Shown here in pieces: positions 9,967 through 19,486 of a DNA stretch of 64,000 bases. How positions within the stretch are numbered: the first letter of the stretch is position 1; every line of letters begins with the position of its first letter. The DNA comes from Paracoccaceae bacterium (GTDB taxonomy: Bacteria > Pseudomonadota > Alphaproteobacteria > Rhodobacterales > Rhodobacteraceae). The position numbers were made by a program, and so were the translations under genes. Under the pieces are notes generated by a model, which was not told the origin of the DNA, searched no databases, and was given only the letters and a program-made list of their open reading frames with translations. Where the stretch lies: positions 36,029-100,028 of the forward strand of contig JAMWZC010000011.1 of NCBI GenBank assembly GCA_024304985.1, given 5' to 3'.

Positions 9967-11856
9967 TCACTTGGCATAGCCCAGCGTTTGCAGGGCGGTG
10001 CGGATCTCGTCCAGAATGGCCGGATCGTCGATCGTGGCGGGCACCTTGAACTCTTGCCCATCGGCCAGCTTGACCATCGTGGCGCGCAGGATCTTGCCCG
10101 AGCGGGTCTTGGGCAGGCGGTCCACCACCACGGCCAGTTTGAAGGCGGCTACCGGCCCGATCTGGTCGCGCACGCGGGCGACACATTCCTTGACGATATC
10201 GGCATGGGGCCGGTTCACGCCCTTGGTCAGGCAGAGAAAGCCCATGGGCAACTGGCCCTTGAGGTCATCCGTGACGCCGATCACGGCGCATTCGGCCACA
10301 TCGGGGTGACCGGCGAGGATCTCTTCCATCGCGCCGGTGGAGAGGCGGTGTCCGGCGACGTTGATCACGTCATCGGTGCGCGCCATGATGTAGAGATAGC
10401 CGTCCTCGTCGATCATGCCCGCATCGCCCGTCTCGTAATAGCCGGGGAAATGCGACAGATACGATTTGCGATAGCGATCCTCGGCATTCCAGAGGGTCGG
10501 CAGGGTGCCGGGCGGCAGCGGCAGTTTGACGGCAATCGCGCCCAACTCGCCCGCAGGCATGGGGTGGCCCGCCTCATCGAGAATCTGCACATCCCAGCCG
10601 GGCATTGCCACGGAAGGCGAGCCGATCTTGACGGGCAGGGGATCGAGGCCCATCGGGTTGGCCGCAATCGGCCAGCCGGTTTCGGTTTGCCACCAATGGT
10701 CGATCACGGGCACCTTGAGCAGGTCCTGCGCCCAGATGATCGTGTCGGGATCGGCCCGTTCGCCTGCGAGATACAGCGCGCGCAGGCAGGTCAGGTCGTA
10801 TTTCGCGCGGAACTCGCCCTTCGGATCCTCGCGTTTGATGGCGCGGAAGGCGGTGGGGGCGGTGAAGAAGGAGCGCACGTTGTGCTGCGAGATCACGCGC
10901 CAGAACGTGCCCGCATCGGGGGTGCCCACGGGCTTGCCCTCGAACACCACGGTGGTGTTGCCGTGGATCAGTGGCGCGTAGCAGATATAGCTGTGCCCCA
11001 CGACCCAGCCCACATCCGAGGCGGCCCAGAACACATCGCCCGGATCGACGTTGTAGATGTTCTTCATCGTCCAGTTGAGCGCGACGAGATGGCCTGCGGT
11101 GGGGCGGATCACGCCCTTGGGTTGGCCCGTCGTGCCCGAGGTATAGAGGACATAGGCCGGATGATCGCCCGCGACCGGCACGCATTCGGCCGGTTCCACA
11201 CCATATTGGAAGGCGTGCCAGTCATGGTCGCGGCCGGGGATCAGTTGCGCCACTTCCTGCTCGCGCTGGAAGATCACGCAGAAATCGGGCTTGTGGCTGG
11301 CCTGTTCGATGGCGGCATCGACCAACGGTTTGTAGTGCACAACGCGGCCTGGTTCGATCCCGCAGGACCCGGCGATGATGGCCTTGGGGGTGCAATCGTC
11401 GATCCGCACGGCCAGTTCATGGGCCGCGAAACCGCCGAACACCACCGAATGGATCGCGCCCAGACGGGCACAGGCCAGCATCGCTTCGATCGCTTCGGGG
11501 ACCATCGGCATGTAGATGATGACGCGGTCGCCCTTGGTGATGCCCTTGGCGCGCAGGGCACCCGCAAGGCTGGCGACGCGGGTCTGCAATTCGCCGTAGG
11601 TGATCTTGTGGACGGTATTCGTGACCGGGCTGTCATGGATGATGGCGATGCGGTCGCCGTGGCCCGCCTCGACATGCCGGTCCACCGCATTCCAGCAGGT
11701 ATTGACCTCGGCATCCTTGAACCACTCGTAAAGCGGCGCGTTATCGGCAAAGAGCGCCCTGGAGGGAGGCTTGACCCAATCGATGGCGCGGGCCTGTTCC
11801 ATCCAGAACCCTTCGGGATCGGCCTTCCAGCCAGCGTAGACGTCCTTGTATGCCAT
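9967..11856 (-). CDS. prpE: propionyl-CoA synthetase (propionate-CoA ligase)
   Basis: A 629-residue ANL-superfamily ligase that activates propionate to propionyl-CoA through an acyl-AMP. Visible are the acetyl/propionyl-CoA synthetase N-terminus (YAGWKADPEGFW), the A3 motif YTSGTTGQPKG (238-248), the DVGWVVGHSYICYAPL segment typical of PrpE rather than Acs, and the C-terminal catalytic-lysine region PKTRSGKILRATM. A strong GGAGGAGGAA ribosome-binding site precedes ATG 11856. It lies 123 nt downstream of the Mct/Meh pair on the same strand, which places propionate activation beside C5-dicarboxyl-CoA chemistry. Confidence 0.93.
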   Translation of the reverse strand: MAYKDVYAGWKADPEGFWMEQARAIDWVKPPSRALFADNAPLYEWFKDAEVNTCWNAVDRHVEAGHGDRIAIIHDSPVTNTVHKITYGELQTRVASLAGALRAKGITKGDRVIIYMPMVPEAIEAMLACARLGAIHSVVFGGFAAHELAVRIDDCTPKAIIAGSCGIEPGRVVHYKPLVDAAIEQASHKPDFCVIFQREQEVAQLIPGRDHDWHAFQYGVEPAECVPVAGDHPAYVLYTSGTTGQPKGVIRPTAGHLVALNWTMKNIYNVDPGDVFWAASDVGWVVGHSYICYAPLIHGNTTVVFEGKPVGTPDAGTFWRVISQHNVRSFFTAPTAFRAIKREDPKGEFRAKYDLTCLRALYLAGERADPDTIIWAQDLLKVPVIDHWWQTETGWPIAANPMGLDPLPVKIGSPSVAMPGWDVQILDEAGHPMPAGELGAIAVKLPLPPGTLPTLWNAEDRYRKSYLSHFPGYYETGDAGMIDEDGYLYIMARTDDVINVAGHRLSTGAMEEILAGHPDVAECAVIGVTDDLKGQLPMGFLCLTKGVNRPHADIVKECVARVRDQIGPVAAFKLAVVVDRLPKTRSGKILRATMVKLADGQEFKVPATIDDPAILDEIRTALQTLGYAK

Positions 11857-11979
11857 TGTATTCCTCCTCCGGCCCTGCGGATGGCTTACCCAAGGTCACA
11901 GGCATCGCGCAAGAGGCTTGTCCTTGGGCCCGGGCCCGCCGCCTGCGCGCTATGGTCACGTTTCGCGCTAACATGAGTG

Positions 11980-13200
11980 TCAGCGGGGACCGGCGACGAT
12001 TCCCTGATCGAAAAGCTGCGCGATTTCGCCCGATGGCAGACCCGCGACATCGGCCAGCACTTCCTCGGTATGGGCGCCAAGAACCGGCGCGGGCGCGGGG
12101 GCGGGCGTCGCGGCAGCTGAGAAGGTCAGCGGCGAGGCGGGCACCGGATAGCGCCCGATGCCGGGTTGATCCACATGGGCGAACATCGGGTTTTCACCCG
12201 GTTGCAGGTCGGGATCTTCCTGCACGGCGCGGGCGAAGCTGCGGAATTCGGACCATGTCAGCCCCTCGGCCTCGAACAATGGCGCGATGTCCGGCAGGGC
12301 GCGGCTGGCGAACCATGGGCGTAGCGCTTCGGTGATCAGGGCGCGGGCCTCCCACCGTGCCGCTTCCTTCGACAGGTTCAGACCGGTCTGGCGGCTGATG
12401 CCCGTCATCGCCTCGGCGCTGCCTGTCACCTTGACCAGACCGCGCCATTGCCTGTCGGTCAGGCCGATCACCATGATCCGCCGCCCATCGGCACAGATGA
12501 AATCCTGCCCATATGCCCCATAGAGCGCATTGCCGCTTTTGGGCCGGTCCACACCGTTCACCACCACTTCGCCGATGATGCCCAGATGGCCCAGCATGGC
12601 GGCGGCCACATCCTTGAGGGTCAGGTCCACATCCTGCCCTTGCCCTGTTCTGAGGCGGTGGCGTTCAGCGGCCAGCAGCGCCGACACGGCCATATTGCCC
12701 GCGATGCAATCCCATGCGGGCAGGACATGGGCCACGGGATCGGCGCTGCCTGCGGGGCCGGTGGCATCAGGAAACCCCAGCGCGGGGTTCACGGTGTAAT
12801 CCACGGCCGGGCGTCCCTGCCGGTCGCCCGAGAGCGTGACCATGATCAGATCGGGGCGATACTGGCTGAGCGTGGGGTGATCCATCCAGCCGCGCACGCG
12901 CAGATTGGTCAGGAACATCCCCGCATCCTTGCCCGGTGCGGTGATGATCTGCGTCACCAGTTCGCGCCCGCGCGGGGATTTCATATCGACGGCGACCGAG
13001 CGTTTGCCCTTGTTCATCCCCGCCCAGAACAGGCTTTGGCCCGTGGGCGTGACGGGCCAGCGATGCGCGTCCAGCCCACCTTCCAGACGGTCGAAGCGGA
13101 TCACATCGGCGCCCATCTGCGCCAGCGTCATGCCCGCCAGCGGGATCGCGACGAAGGCCGAGCCTTCGACCACGCGCATGCCTTGCAGGATACCGGACAT
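11980..13200 (-). CDS. CaiB/BaiF CoA-transferase, mesaconyl-CoA C1-C4 transferase-like (Mct / 2-methylfumaryl-CoA isomerase)
   Basis: A 406-residue class III CoA-transferase. The start GMRVVEGSAFVAIPLAGMTL, the GMNKGKRSVAVD loop and the family catalytic aspartate in PAWD (Asp164) are present. From memory the whole chain resembles the Chloroflexus Mct enzyme, which moves CoA within mesaconyl-CoA from C1 to C4, more than formyl- or carnitine-CoA transferases. The start codon overlaps the stop of the Meh-like gene (TGATG), so translation is coupled. The pairing with a Meh-like hydratase strengthens the Mct reading; another dicarboxyl-CoA substrate such as itaconyl- or citramalyl-CoA is possible. 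Confidence 0.75.
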   Translation of the reverse strand: MSGILQGMRVVEGSAFVAIPLAGMTLAQMGADVIRFDRLEGGLDAHRWPVTPTGQSLFWAGMNKGKRSVAVDMKSPRGRELVTQIITAPGKDAGMFLTNLRVRGWMDHPTLSQYRPDLIMVTLSGDRQGRPAVDYTVNPALGFPDATGPAGSADPVAHVLPAWDCIAGNMAVSALLAAERHRLRTGQGQDVDLTLKDVAAAMLGHLGIIGEVVVNGVDRPKSGNALYGAYGQDFICADGRRIMVIGLTDRQWRGLVKVTGSAEAMTGISRQTGLNLSKEAARWEARALITEALRPWFASRALPDIAPLFEAEGLTWSEFRSFARAVQEDPDLQPGENPMFAHVDQPGIGRYPVPASPLTFSAAATPAPAPAPVLGAHTEEVLADVAGLPSGEIAQLFDQGIVAGPR

Positions 13201-14039
13201 CAGGACCAGCCTGCCGTGGCTTGGGTGCCGATATGGCCGGCGGGGGCGGCGGTGCAGAGGGTCATGGTGTCATCCTTGTTCATGGTTCCGATCAGGCGCA
13301 GGGGATGCGTGTCGAACATCGGATGCACACCGCGATAGCGGAAGGTTTCAGGGGGGCGGCCAGCATGGCGTGTGGCGGCGTCGATCAGCAGCGTGGCTTG
13401 CAGCGGGCCATGCACGACCAAAGCGGGGTAATGTTCCACCTGCGTGGCGTAGTCGCGGTCATAATGGATGCGGTGCCCGTTGAAAGTCACGGCCGAGTAG
13501 CGAAAGAGGCGCACCGGATCCATCTGGACGGTCTCGTCGACATCCGCCGTATCGGGCGCGGGGATGGGTTTCGGCGGGCTGTAGCGGTCGGGGAGGGGAA
13601 GATAGACGATGGTCTGATCCTCTTCGATCGCGGTGCCTTGGGCGGTGTCGATCCGGTGGCGGAGGGTCAGCACGGCCATGGGCGCGGTGCCCGCCTGCTT
13701 GTGCTCGAGGCTGATGATCTCGGACTGCCGCGTCAGCGTCTCACCGATATGCAGGGGGGCCAGAAACCGCAGGCTGCCGCCTGCCCACATGCGCCGTCCC
13801 AGCCCCAGATCGGGCAGAAAGCCGCCAAGGCGGGGATGACCATCGGGGCCGATCTCCTCCATCGGGGTGGCGGGTGGAAAGGCGGCCCAATGCCAGAGCG
13901 GGGGCAGAGCATCGCCATCCGCCAGCGTTCCGGCCTGCCAATGCGGGCGCAGGGTCGCGCCGATCATGTCGGCCTGCTGGACGGTGATGCTGCCTGTGGC
14001 TTGGGCTGTGCGGCCCACCGCCGATGTCGTGCCGTCCAT
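13200..14039 (-). CDS. MaoC/hotdog-fold dehydratase, mesaconyl-C4-CoA hydratase-like (Meh/Ich)
   Basis: A 279-residue double-hotdog hydratase. The first half carries the FAS1-like dehydratase N-domain (LPPLWHWAAFPPATP, GGFLPDLGLGRRMWAGG), and the second has VTFNGHRIHYDRDYA (184-198) and HGPLQATLL (210-218), the motifs of the Meh/itaconyl-CoA hydratase group. Predicted role: hydrate mesaconyl-C4-CoA to citramalyl-CoA, which a lyase would split into pyruvate and acetyl-CoA; no such lyase gene is in the window. A strong GGGAGGGGG ribosome-binding sequence precedes ATG 14039. First gene of a two-gene coupled unit. Confidence 0.75.
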   Translation of the reverse strand: MDGTTSAVGRTAQATGSITVQQADMIGATLRPHWQAGTLADGDALPPLWHWAAFPPATPMEEIGPDGHPRLGGFLPDLGLGRRMWAGGSLRFLAPLHIGETLTRQSEIISLEHKQAGTAPMAVLTLRHRIDTAQGTAIEEDQTIVYLPLPDRYSPPKPIPAPDTADVDETVQMDPVRLFRYSAVTFNGHRIHYDRDYATQVEHYPALVVHGPLQATLLIDAATRHAGRPPETFRYRGVHPMFDTHPLRLIGTMNKDDTMTLCTAAPAGHIGTQATAGWS

Positions 14040-14084
14040 GGCGATCCCCCTCCCAGAATGATCGTGCCGGAAACATTCAGACAG

Positions 14085-14118
14085 GGAGATATTATTGCCT
14101 ATGTGCTTGTCAACACAT
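14085..14118 (-). promoter_or_regulatory. candidate promoter/operator of the meh-mct unit
   Basis: On the minus strand TTGACA (14108-14113) is a perfect -35 box; 16 nt further is TATCTC, a weak -10. The -35 is embedded in an imperfect dyad with ATGTG and CACAT ends (14101-14118), which could be an operator. It lies 46-79 nt before the Meh-like start codon. Confidence 0.4.
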
Positions 14119-14191
14119 CATTTTTGTATGCCGAGGTGCACCGGAAGGGTATGCAACTGCATGCCGCGCGCGGGCGTCGCTGGGTGGATTT

Positions 14192-14213
14192 GAGTATTTA
14201 GGGCAAGATGAAG
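14192..14213 (+). repeat. intergenic 22-nt motif, copy A
   Basis: Copy of the motif GAGTATTT-NN-RG-CAAGATGAA-R, with AG as the variable pair. It lies in the gap between maeB and the Meh-like gene. Other copies are at 34227, 34401 (inverted) and 46243. Confidence 0.7.
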
Positions 14214-14258
14214 GGACAGTCGCGCGCCGGGATCAGGCGGCGCGCGGAGGAGGGCGGG

Positions 14259-16538
14259 TTAGCCGTAATGGGCGACGGGCGTGCCCGCGATGGCCGCCAT
14301 GTTCAACAGGCCGCGCGGTGTGATCGAAGGGCTGACGATATGGGCGCGGTTGCCCATGCCCATCAGGATCGGCCCCACTTCCAGCCCACCCGCCTTCATC
14401 TTGAGGATGTTGCGCACGCCCGAGGCCGCATCCGCATGGGCGAAGATCAGCACATTGGCAGCCCCCTTCATGCGGCTGTCGGGGAAGATGCGGGCGCGCA
14501 GGTCGGGGTCGAGCGCGCTGTCCACGTTCATCTCGCCCTCATAGCAGAAATCGCGCGGGGCCGCGTCAAGGATCGCCAGAGCCGCGCGCATCCGCTGTCC
14601 GGCGTCGGTGTCCATGTTGCCGAATTGCGATTGCGTGCAGAAGGCCACGTTCGGGACCAGACCGAAGCGGCGCACATGGCGCGCGGCCCCGATGGCGCTT
14701 TCGGCCAGTTCCTCGGGCGAAGGCGTGGCGCGCACATGGGTGTCGGCGATGAAGAGTGGGCCATCTTCGAGGATCATCAGCGACAGCGCGCCATGGGGGC
14801 GATGGGTGGCGCTGCCCAGAACCTGGCTGACATATTTCAGATGCCAGCGGAATTCGCCGAATGTGCCGCAGATCAGGCTGTCCGCCTCGCCACGATGGAC
14901 CATCACGGCGCCGATGGCGGTGGTGTTGGTGCGCATGATGGCGCGCGCCAGATCGGGGGTGACGCCGCGCCGCGCCATGATCTGGTGATAGCTGCCCCAG
15001 TAATCGCGGTAGCGGGGATCGTTTTCGGGGTTCACGATCTGCACATCGCGACCGATCTTGATGGCCAGCCCCGCGCGCTGGCAGCGCGCCTCGATCACCT
15101 CGGGGCGACCGATGAGGATGGGTTTCTCGGTCGTCTCCTCCAAGATCGCCTGCGCGGCGCGCAGCACGCGTTCGTCCTCGCCTTCGGCAAAGACGATGCT
15201 GCGGGCGGCGGTGGCGGCGGCGCTGAACACCGGGCGCATGAGCAGGGCGGATTTGAACACCGATCCGTCCAGCTTGGCCTTGTAGGCGGCCATGTCCTCG
15301 ATGGGCCGGGTGGCGACGCCGGTTTCCATCGCGGCCCGGGCCACGGCGGTGGAGACGACACCCGAAAGGCGCGGATCGAAGGGCTTGGGGATCAGGTAAT
15401 CCGCCCCGAAGGTCATCTGTTCGCCCTGATAGGCAGCGGCGGCTTCGGCGCTGGTGGTGGCGCGGGCGAGGGCCGCGATACCTTCGATGCAGGCGATCTG
15501 CATGGCGTCATTGATCTCGGTCGCGCCCACATCCAGCGCACCCCGGAAGATGAACGGAAAGCACAGCACGTTATTGACCTGATTGGGATAATCCGACCGC
15601 CCCGTGGCGATGATCGCATCGGGCACCACGGCGCGCGCTTCCGCAGGGTCGATCTCGGGCGAGGGGTTGGCCAGCGCGAAGATGATCGGGCGCTTGGCCA
15701 TGCGGGCGACCATCTGGGGTTTCAGGACACCGGGGCCGGAGAGGCCAAGGAACATGTCCGCGCCGTCAATCACGTCGTCCAGCGTGCGCTTGTCGGTCTT
15801 TTGCGCGAAGGCCGCTTTTTGCGGGTTCATATCGACCTCGCGCCCCTCATGGACCAGACCGTGGATATCGCAGAGCCAGATATTCTCGCGCTTCACGCCC
15901 AGTTTCAGCAGCATGTTGAGGCAGGCGATGCCTGCCGCCCCGCCACCGGTGCTGACGATGCGGATATCCTCGAACCGCTTGCCTGCCACGAACAGCGCAT
16001 TGGTCGCCGCCGCCCCCACCACGATGGCGGTGCCGTGCTGATCATCGTGGAACACGGGAATGTTCATCCGCTCGCGGCACAGCTTTTCGACGATGAAGCA
16101 ATCGGGGGCCTTGATATCCTCAAGGTTGATCGCACCGAAGGTGGGTTCCAGCGCACAGACGATTTCGGCCAGTTTCACCGGATCGGGTTCGTTCAGCTCG
16201 ATATCGAAACAGTCGATCCCGGCGAATTTCTTGAAGAGGACCGCTTTGCCCTCCATCACTGGTTTCGAGGCGAGCGGGCCGATATTGCCCAGACCCAGCA
16301 CGGCGGTGCCGTTGGTCACGACCGCCACAAGGTTGCCGCGCGCGGTATAGCGGCTGGCATTGGCGGGATCGTCGCGGATCTCAAGGCAGGCTTCGGCCAC
16401 GCCGGGGGAATAGGCGCGGGCCAGATCGCGACCATTGGCCAAGGGCTTGGTCGCGCGGATCTCAAGCTTACCGGGTTTGGGGAATTCGTGATAGGCCAGC
16501 GCCGCCTGACGCAGGTTTTCCTTGAGGCTGTCTGTCAT
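14259..16538 (-). CDS. maeB: NADP-dependent malic enzyme with C-terminal phosphotransacetylase-like domain
   Basis: A 759-residue protein of the long MaeB type: malate is decarboxylated to pyruvate with NADP reduction. The N-terminal half holds the malic domain ([43 protein letters not shown]); from about residue 430 a phosphate acetyltransferase-like domain follows ([16 protein letters not shown]), which in the family is regulatory, binding acetyl-CoA, rather than catalytic. ATG 16538 has GGAGCGA upstream. A perfect dyad, TAGTTTA-N4-TAAACTA, sits 22-39 nt before the start and is a likely operator. The Meh-like gene follows after 219 nt. Confidence 0.95.
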   Translation of the reverse strand: MTDSLKENLRQAALAYHEFPKPGKLEIRATKPLANGRDLARAYSPGVAEACLEIRDDPANASRYTARGNLVAVVTNGTAVLGLGNIGPLASKPVMEGKAVLFKKFAGIDCFDIELNEPDPVKLAEIVCALEPTFGAINLEDIKAPDCFIVEKLCRERMNIPVFHDDQHGTAIVVGAAATNALFVAGKRFEDIRIVSTGGGAAGIACLNMLLKLGVKRENIWLCDIHGLVHEGREVDMNPQKAAFAQKTDKRTLDDVIDGADMFLGLSGPGVLKPQMVARMAKRPIIFALANPSPEIDPAEARAVVPDAIIATGRSDYPNQVNNVLCFPFIFRGALDVGATEINDAMQIACIEGIAALARATTSAEAAAAYQGEQMTFGADYLIPKPFDPRLSGVVSTAVARAAMETGVATRPIEDMAAYKAKLDGSVFKSALLMRPVFSAAATAARSIVFAEGEDERVLRAAQAILEETTEKPILIGRPEVIEARCQRAGLAIKIGRDVQIVNPENDPRYRDYWGSYHQIMARRGVTPDLARAIMRTNTTAIGAVMVHRGEADSLICGTFGEFRWHLKYVSQVLGSATHRPHGALSLMILEDGPLFIADTHVRATPSPEELAESAIGAARHVRRFGLVPNVAFCTQSQFGNMDTDAGQRMRAALAILDAAPRDFCYEGEMNVDSALDPDLRARIFPDSRMKGAANVLIFAHADAASGVRNILKMKAGGLEVGPILMGMGNRAHIVSPSITPRGLLNMAAIAGTPVAHYG

Positions 16539-16559
16539 GTCTCGCTCCCGTTTTCCCGA

Positions 16560-16577
16560 TAGTTTAGCGTTAAACTA
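16560..16577 (-). promoter_or_regulatory. perfect dyad, probable operator upstream of maeB
   Basis: TAGTTTA (16560-16566) and TAAACTA (16571-16577) are exact inverted 7-mers around GCGT. It lies 22 nt before the maeB start in the gap shared with the divergent VOC-cupin gene. The A/T-rich arms resemble MarR-type sites; the regulator is unknown. Confidence 0.6.
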
Positions 16578-16682
16578 ATTCCTGACGCATGGGAAGATAC
16601 CGATTTTCGGCGCCTTTGCCAGCACCGGCTTGCAAATCGCGGGTGGCAGGGTCAAGGTTTTTTCACGCAAGAGGATATGACC

Positions 16683-17774
16683 ATGACCCAGACGATGGCC
16701 GAGGCCTGCCTGTCCACCACCGATCTGACCGGGGATATCGGCTTTTTCACCAAGGCGTTGGGTTTCCGGATGGACATGATCTATCCCGCCGACGACCCGG
16801 CGGTCGCGGTTTTTTCGGGCCACGGGTTGCGGGTCCGGCTGGAGCGCAGGACGGGTGCGCCGGGGCGGCTGCGCCTGTTGTCCGACACGCCTGACCAGAT
16901 TGGGGGTGGCGCACGCAGCCTGACCGCGCCGGGTGGCACGACGGTCGAAATCGACGAATTGAATCCGCCCTTGGTCCTGCCTGCCACGTTGCACAGCTTT
17001 GTCGTGCGCCGTCTGGCGGATCAGGCGCCATGGGTGATTGGCCGCGCGGGGATGCATTACCGCGACCTGATCCCCGACCGTCTGGGCGGGTCGATCATCG
17101 CAAGCCATATCCGCATCCCTGATGGCGGGCCGGTGCCTGATATGGTCCATTATCACAAGGTCGGGTTTCAGCTGATCTTCTGCATCAAGGGCTGGGTCGA
17201 TGTGGTCTATGAGGATCAGGGGCCGCCCATTCGCCTGACGGCGGGGGATTGCTTCATCCAGCCGCCCGAGATCCGTCACCGCGTGCTGGAGGCCAGCGAC
17301 GGGATCGAGGTGATCGAGATCGGCGTGCCCGCCGAGCATGTGACGGCGATTGACCATGACATGATCCTGCCGACCCCGCATCTGCGCCCGGATCGCGCGT
17401 GGCAGGGCCAGCGGTTTGTACATCATGTGGCGCAGGGGGCAGACTGGCGCCCGTTCCGCATCCCCGGTTTCATTGCGCGGGACACGACGATTGCCGCCAA
17501 TACGCAAGCGGTGGCGGGCGTGCAGGTGGCGCGCCCTGATGGCGGGGCGACAATGTGGACGTGGCATGACAGCGACATCCTGTTCACCTTTGTGATGCAG
17601 GGCGGGATGCTGCTTGAGGGGGAAGGGCGTGATCCCTTTGCCTTGCAGGCGGGCGATGCTTTCGTCATCCCGCCCGGCATGAAAACCCGCTACTCTGACG
17701 CGACACCGGATCTGGAGCTGCTGGAAGTGGCGCTTCCCGGCCGGTTCAAAACCCATGCAGGAGAGATGCCATGA
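16683..17774 (+). CDS. VOC-domain / double-cupin fusion protein
   Basis: A 363-residue predicted metalloprotein. Residues 1-110 form a vicinal-oxygen-chelate (glyoxalase-like) domain (STTDLTGDIGFFTKALGF...). Residues about 140-235 form a cupin with HYHKVGFQLIFCIKG and a later RHRV, giving a plausible metal site (H, H, Q, H). Residues about 270-355 form a second cupin-like barrel (DSDILFTFVMQG) in which most metal histidines are missing. ATG 16683 is favoured over ATG 16677 because GAGG is 8 nt away rather than 2. Its end overlaps cdd by 4 nt (ATGA), so it leads the nucleoside-salvage operon. Function is unknown; a nucleoside, sugar or ureide-related substrate is a guess from context. Confidence 0.8.
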   Translation: MTQTMAEACLSTTDLTGDIGFFTKALGFRMDMIYPADDPAVAVFSGHGLRVRLERRTGAPGRLRLLSDTPDQIGGGARSLTAPGGTTVEIDELNPPLVLPATLHSFVVRRLADQAPWVIGRAGMHYRDLIPDRLGGSIIASHIRIPDGGPVPDMVHYHKVGFQLIFCIKGWVDVVYEDQGPPIRLTAGDCFIQPPEIRHRVLEASDGIEVIEIGVPAEHVTAIDHDMILPTPHLRPDRAWQGQRFVHHVAQGADWRPFRIPGFIARDTTIAANTQAVAGVQVARPDGGATMWTWHDSDILFTFVMQGGMLLEGEGRDPFALQAGDAFVIPPGMKTRYSDATPDLELLEVALPGRFKTHAGEMP

Positions 17775-18175
17775 CCATGATGGACCAGGCCCGCGCGGTG
17801 CGGGAAAACGCCTATGTGCCCTATTCGCATTTCAAGGTGGGGGCGGCGATCCGGGCGGGCTCGGGCACCGTCTATGTCGGATGCAACGTGGAAAACGTGG
17901 CCTATCCGCAGGGCACCTGCGCCGAAGCGGGGGCGATTGCCGCGATGGTGGCGGCGGGCGAGACGGAACTGACCGAGGTGGCCGTGATCGCGGATGCGGA
18001 ACACCCCGTGACGCCCTGTGGCGGCTGTCGTCAGAAGCTGGCCGAGTTCGGGCGCGGATCGGTGCCCGTCACCATGGCGACGCTGGACGGGCAGGAATTG
18101 AAGATGACGCTGTCGGAACTGCTTCCGGGTGCCTTCACCACCGCCCATATGACGCGGGCCACGGGGGGCGCGTGA
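17771..18175 (+). CDS. cdd: cytidine deaminase
   Basis: A 134-residue zinc enzyme deaminating cytidine and deoxycytidine to uridine forms. The zinc ligands and proton shuttle are visible: Cys50-Ala-Glu52 and PCGGC with Cys83 and Cys86; the substrate loop CNVEN (38-42) is intact. GGAGA lies 6 nt before ATG 17771, and a second in-frame ATG is at 17777. The length is that of the short tetrameric form. It overlaps the VOC-cupin gene by 4 nt and is followed 3 nt later by deoA, as expected for a salvage operon. Confidence 0.95.
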   Translation: MTMMDQARAVRENAYVPYSHFKVGAAIRAGSGTVYVGCNVENVAYPQGTCAEAGAIAAMVAAGETELTEVAVIADAEHPVTPCGGCRQKLAEFGRGSVPVTMATLDGQELKMTLSELLPGAFTTAHMTRATGGA

Positions 18176-18178
18176 CGG

Positions 18179-19486
18179 GTGGACGCGCGCCGGATCATAA
18201 CGAAGCTGCGTGATCGGGAAGAGCTGAGCCGGGACGAACTTGACTGGTTCGCGCAAGGGCTGGCCGATGGGCGCGTGTCCGACGCGCAGGCCGGGGCCTT
18301 TGCCATGGCGGCGCTGCTGAACGGCTTGGGCGATGCGGGCCGCGTGGCCCTGACGCTGGCGATGCGGGATTCGGGGGCGGTGCTGGCGTGGGATCTGGAC
18401 CGGCCCGTGCTGGACAAACATTCGACCGGCGGGGTGGGCGATTGCGTGAGCCTGATCCTTGCGCCCGCGCTGGTGGCCTGCGGTGCTTATGTGCCGATGA
18501 TTTCGGGGCGTGGTCTGGGGCATACGGGCGGCACGCTGGACAAGATGGAGGCGATCCCAGGTCTGCGCACCGATCTGGATGAGGCGCGTCTGCGCGCCGT
18601 GGTGGGGCAGGCGGGCTGCGCCATTGTCAGCGCGACTGCTGCGATTGCGCCTGCGGATCGGCGGCTCTATGCGATCCGCGATGTGACCGGGACGGTGGAA
18701 AGCCTTGATCTGATCACCGCCTCGATCCTGTCCAAGAAGCTGGCGGCGGGCTTGCAGGGGCTGGTGCTGGACGTGAAGACGGGCAGCGGGGCCTTCATGA
18801 CCACGCCGGAGGCGGCGCAGGCTTTGGCGCGGGCTTTGGTGGAGACGGCGAATAGCGCCGGATGCCCCACGACCGCGCTGATCACCGATATGAATCAGCC
18901 GCTGGCCCCCGATCTGGGCAATGCGCTGGAGGTGGCCGCGTCCTTGCGCGTGCTGACCGGGCAGGCGGGCGGGCGTTTGCTGGAGGTGACGGTGGCGCTG
19001 GGCGGTGCGGTTCTGGCGGGTGCGGGGCTGGCGGCGGATGAAGCGGCTGGTGCGGCCATGGTGCGGGCCTGCATCGGTGATGGCCGCGCGGCTGAGTGTT
19101 TCGGGCGCATGGTCTCGGCCCAAGGTGGGCCAGTCCGTTTTGTCGAGAACGGGGCGCGGATGCTGCCCGAAGCGCCGGTGATCCATGAGGTGAAGGCCCC
19201 CCGTGCCGGATACATTGCCGCGATGGACGGGCACGCCCTTGGCCTTTGCGTGGTGGAACTGGGCGGCGGGCGGCAGGTGGAAGGCGACCGCGTCGATCCC
19301 GCCGTGGGCCTGTCGGACATGGTCGAACTGGGCGCTTGGGTCGAGTCAGGTCAGCCCGTCGCCCGCATCCATGCCGCGCGCCCCGATGCGGCGGAGCGCG
19401 CCATGCGGGCCGTGCTGGCGGCTGTCAGCATCGCCGACACCGCGCCCGAACTGCCGCCGCTGATCCACGGGCGGGTGGCATCATGA
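18179..19486 (+). CDS. deoA: thymidine phosphorylase
   Basis: A 435-residue phosphorylase splitting thymidine/deoxyuridine with phosphate to the base and deoxyribose-1-phosphate. The phosphate-binding KHSTGGVGD (80-88), the [16 protein letters not shown] signature and the [10 protein letters not shown] segment are all present. The start is GTG 18179, three bases past the cdd stop. Its TGA overlaps the deoB ATG by 4 nt, which couples production of deoxyribose-1-phosphate to the next enzyme in the pathway. Confidence 0.95.
   Translation: MDARRIITKLRDREELSRDELDWFAQGLADGRVSDAQAGAFAMAALLNGLGDAGRVALTLAMRDSGAVLAWDLDRPVLDKHSTGGVGDCVSLILAPALVACGAYVPMISGRGLGHTGGTLDKMEAIPGLRTDLDEARLRAVVGQAGCAIVSATAAIAPADRRLYAIRDVTGTVESLDLITASILSKKLAAGLQGLVLDVKTGSGAFMTTPEAAQALARALVETANSAGCPTTALITDMNQPLAPDLGNALEVAASLRVLTGQAGGRLLEVTVALGGAVLAGAGLAADEAAGAAMVRACIGDGRAAECFGRMVSAQGGPVRFVENGARMLPEAPVIHEVKAPRAGYIAAMDGHALGLCVVELGGGRQVEGDRVDPAVGLSDMVELGAWVESGQPVARIHAARPDAAERAMRAVLAAVSIADTAPELPPLIHGRVAS

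Noticed and set aside
9910..11976. Very long open frame on the plus strand antisense to prpE, and similar frames antisense to fadJ, maeB and opgG
   Set aside because: Typical shadows of high-GC genes: no start signals, low-complexity His/Gly/Arg-rich peptides, and full overlap with well-supported genes.
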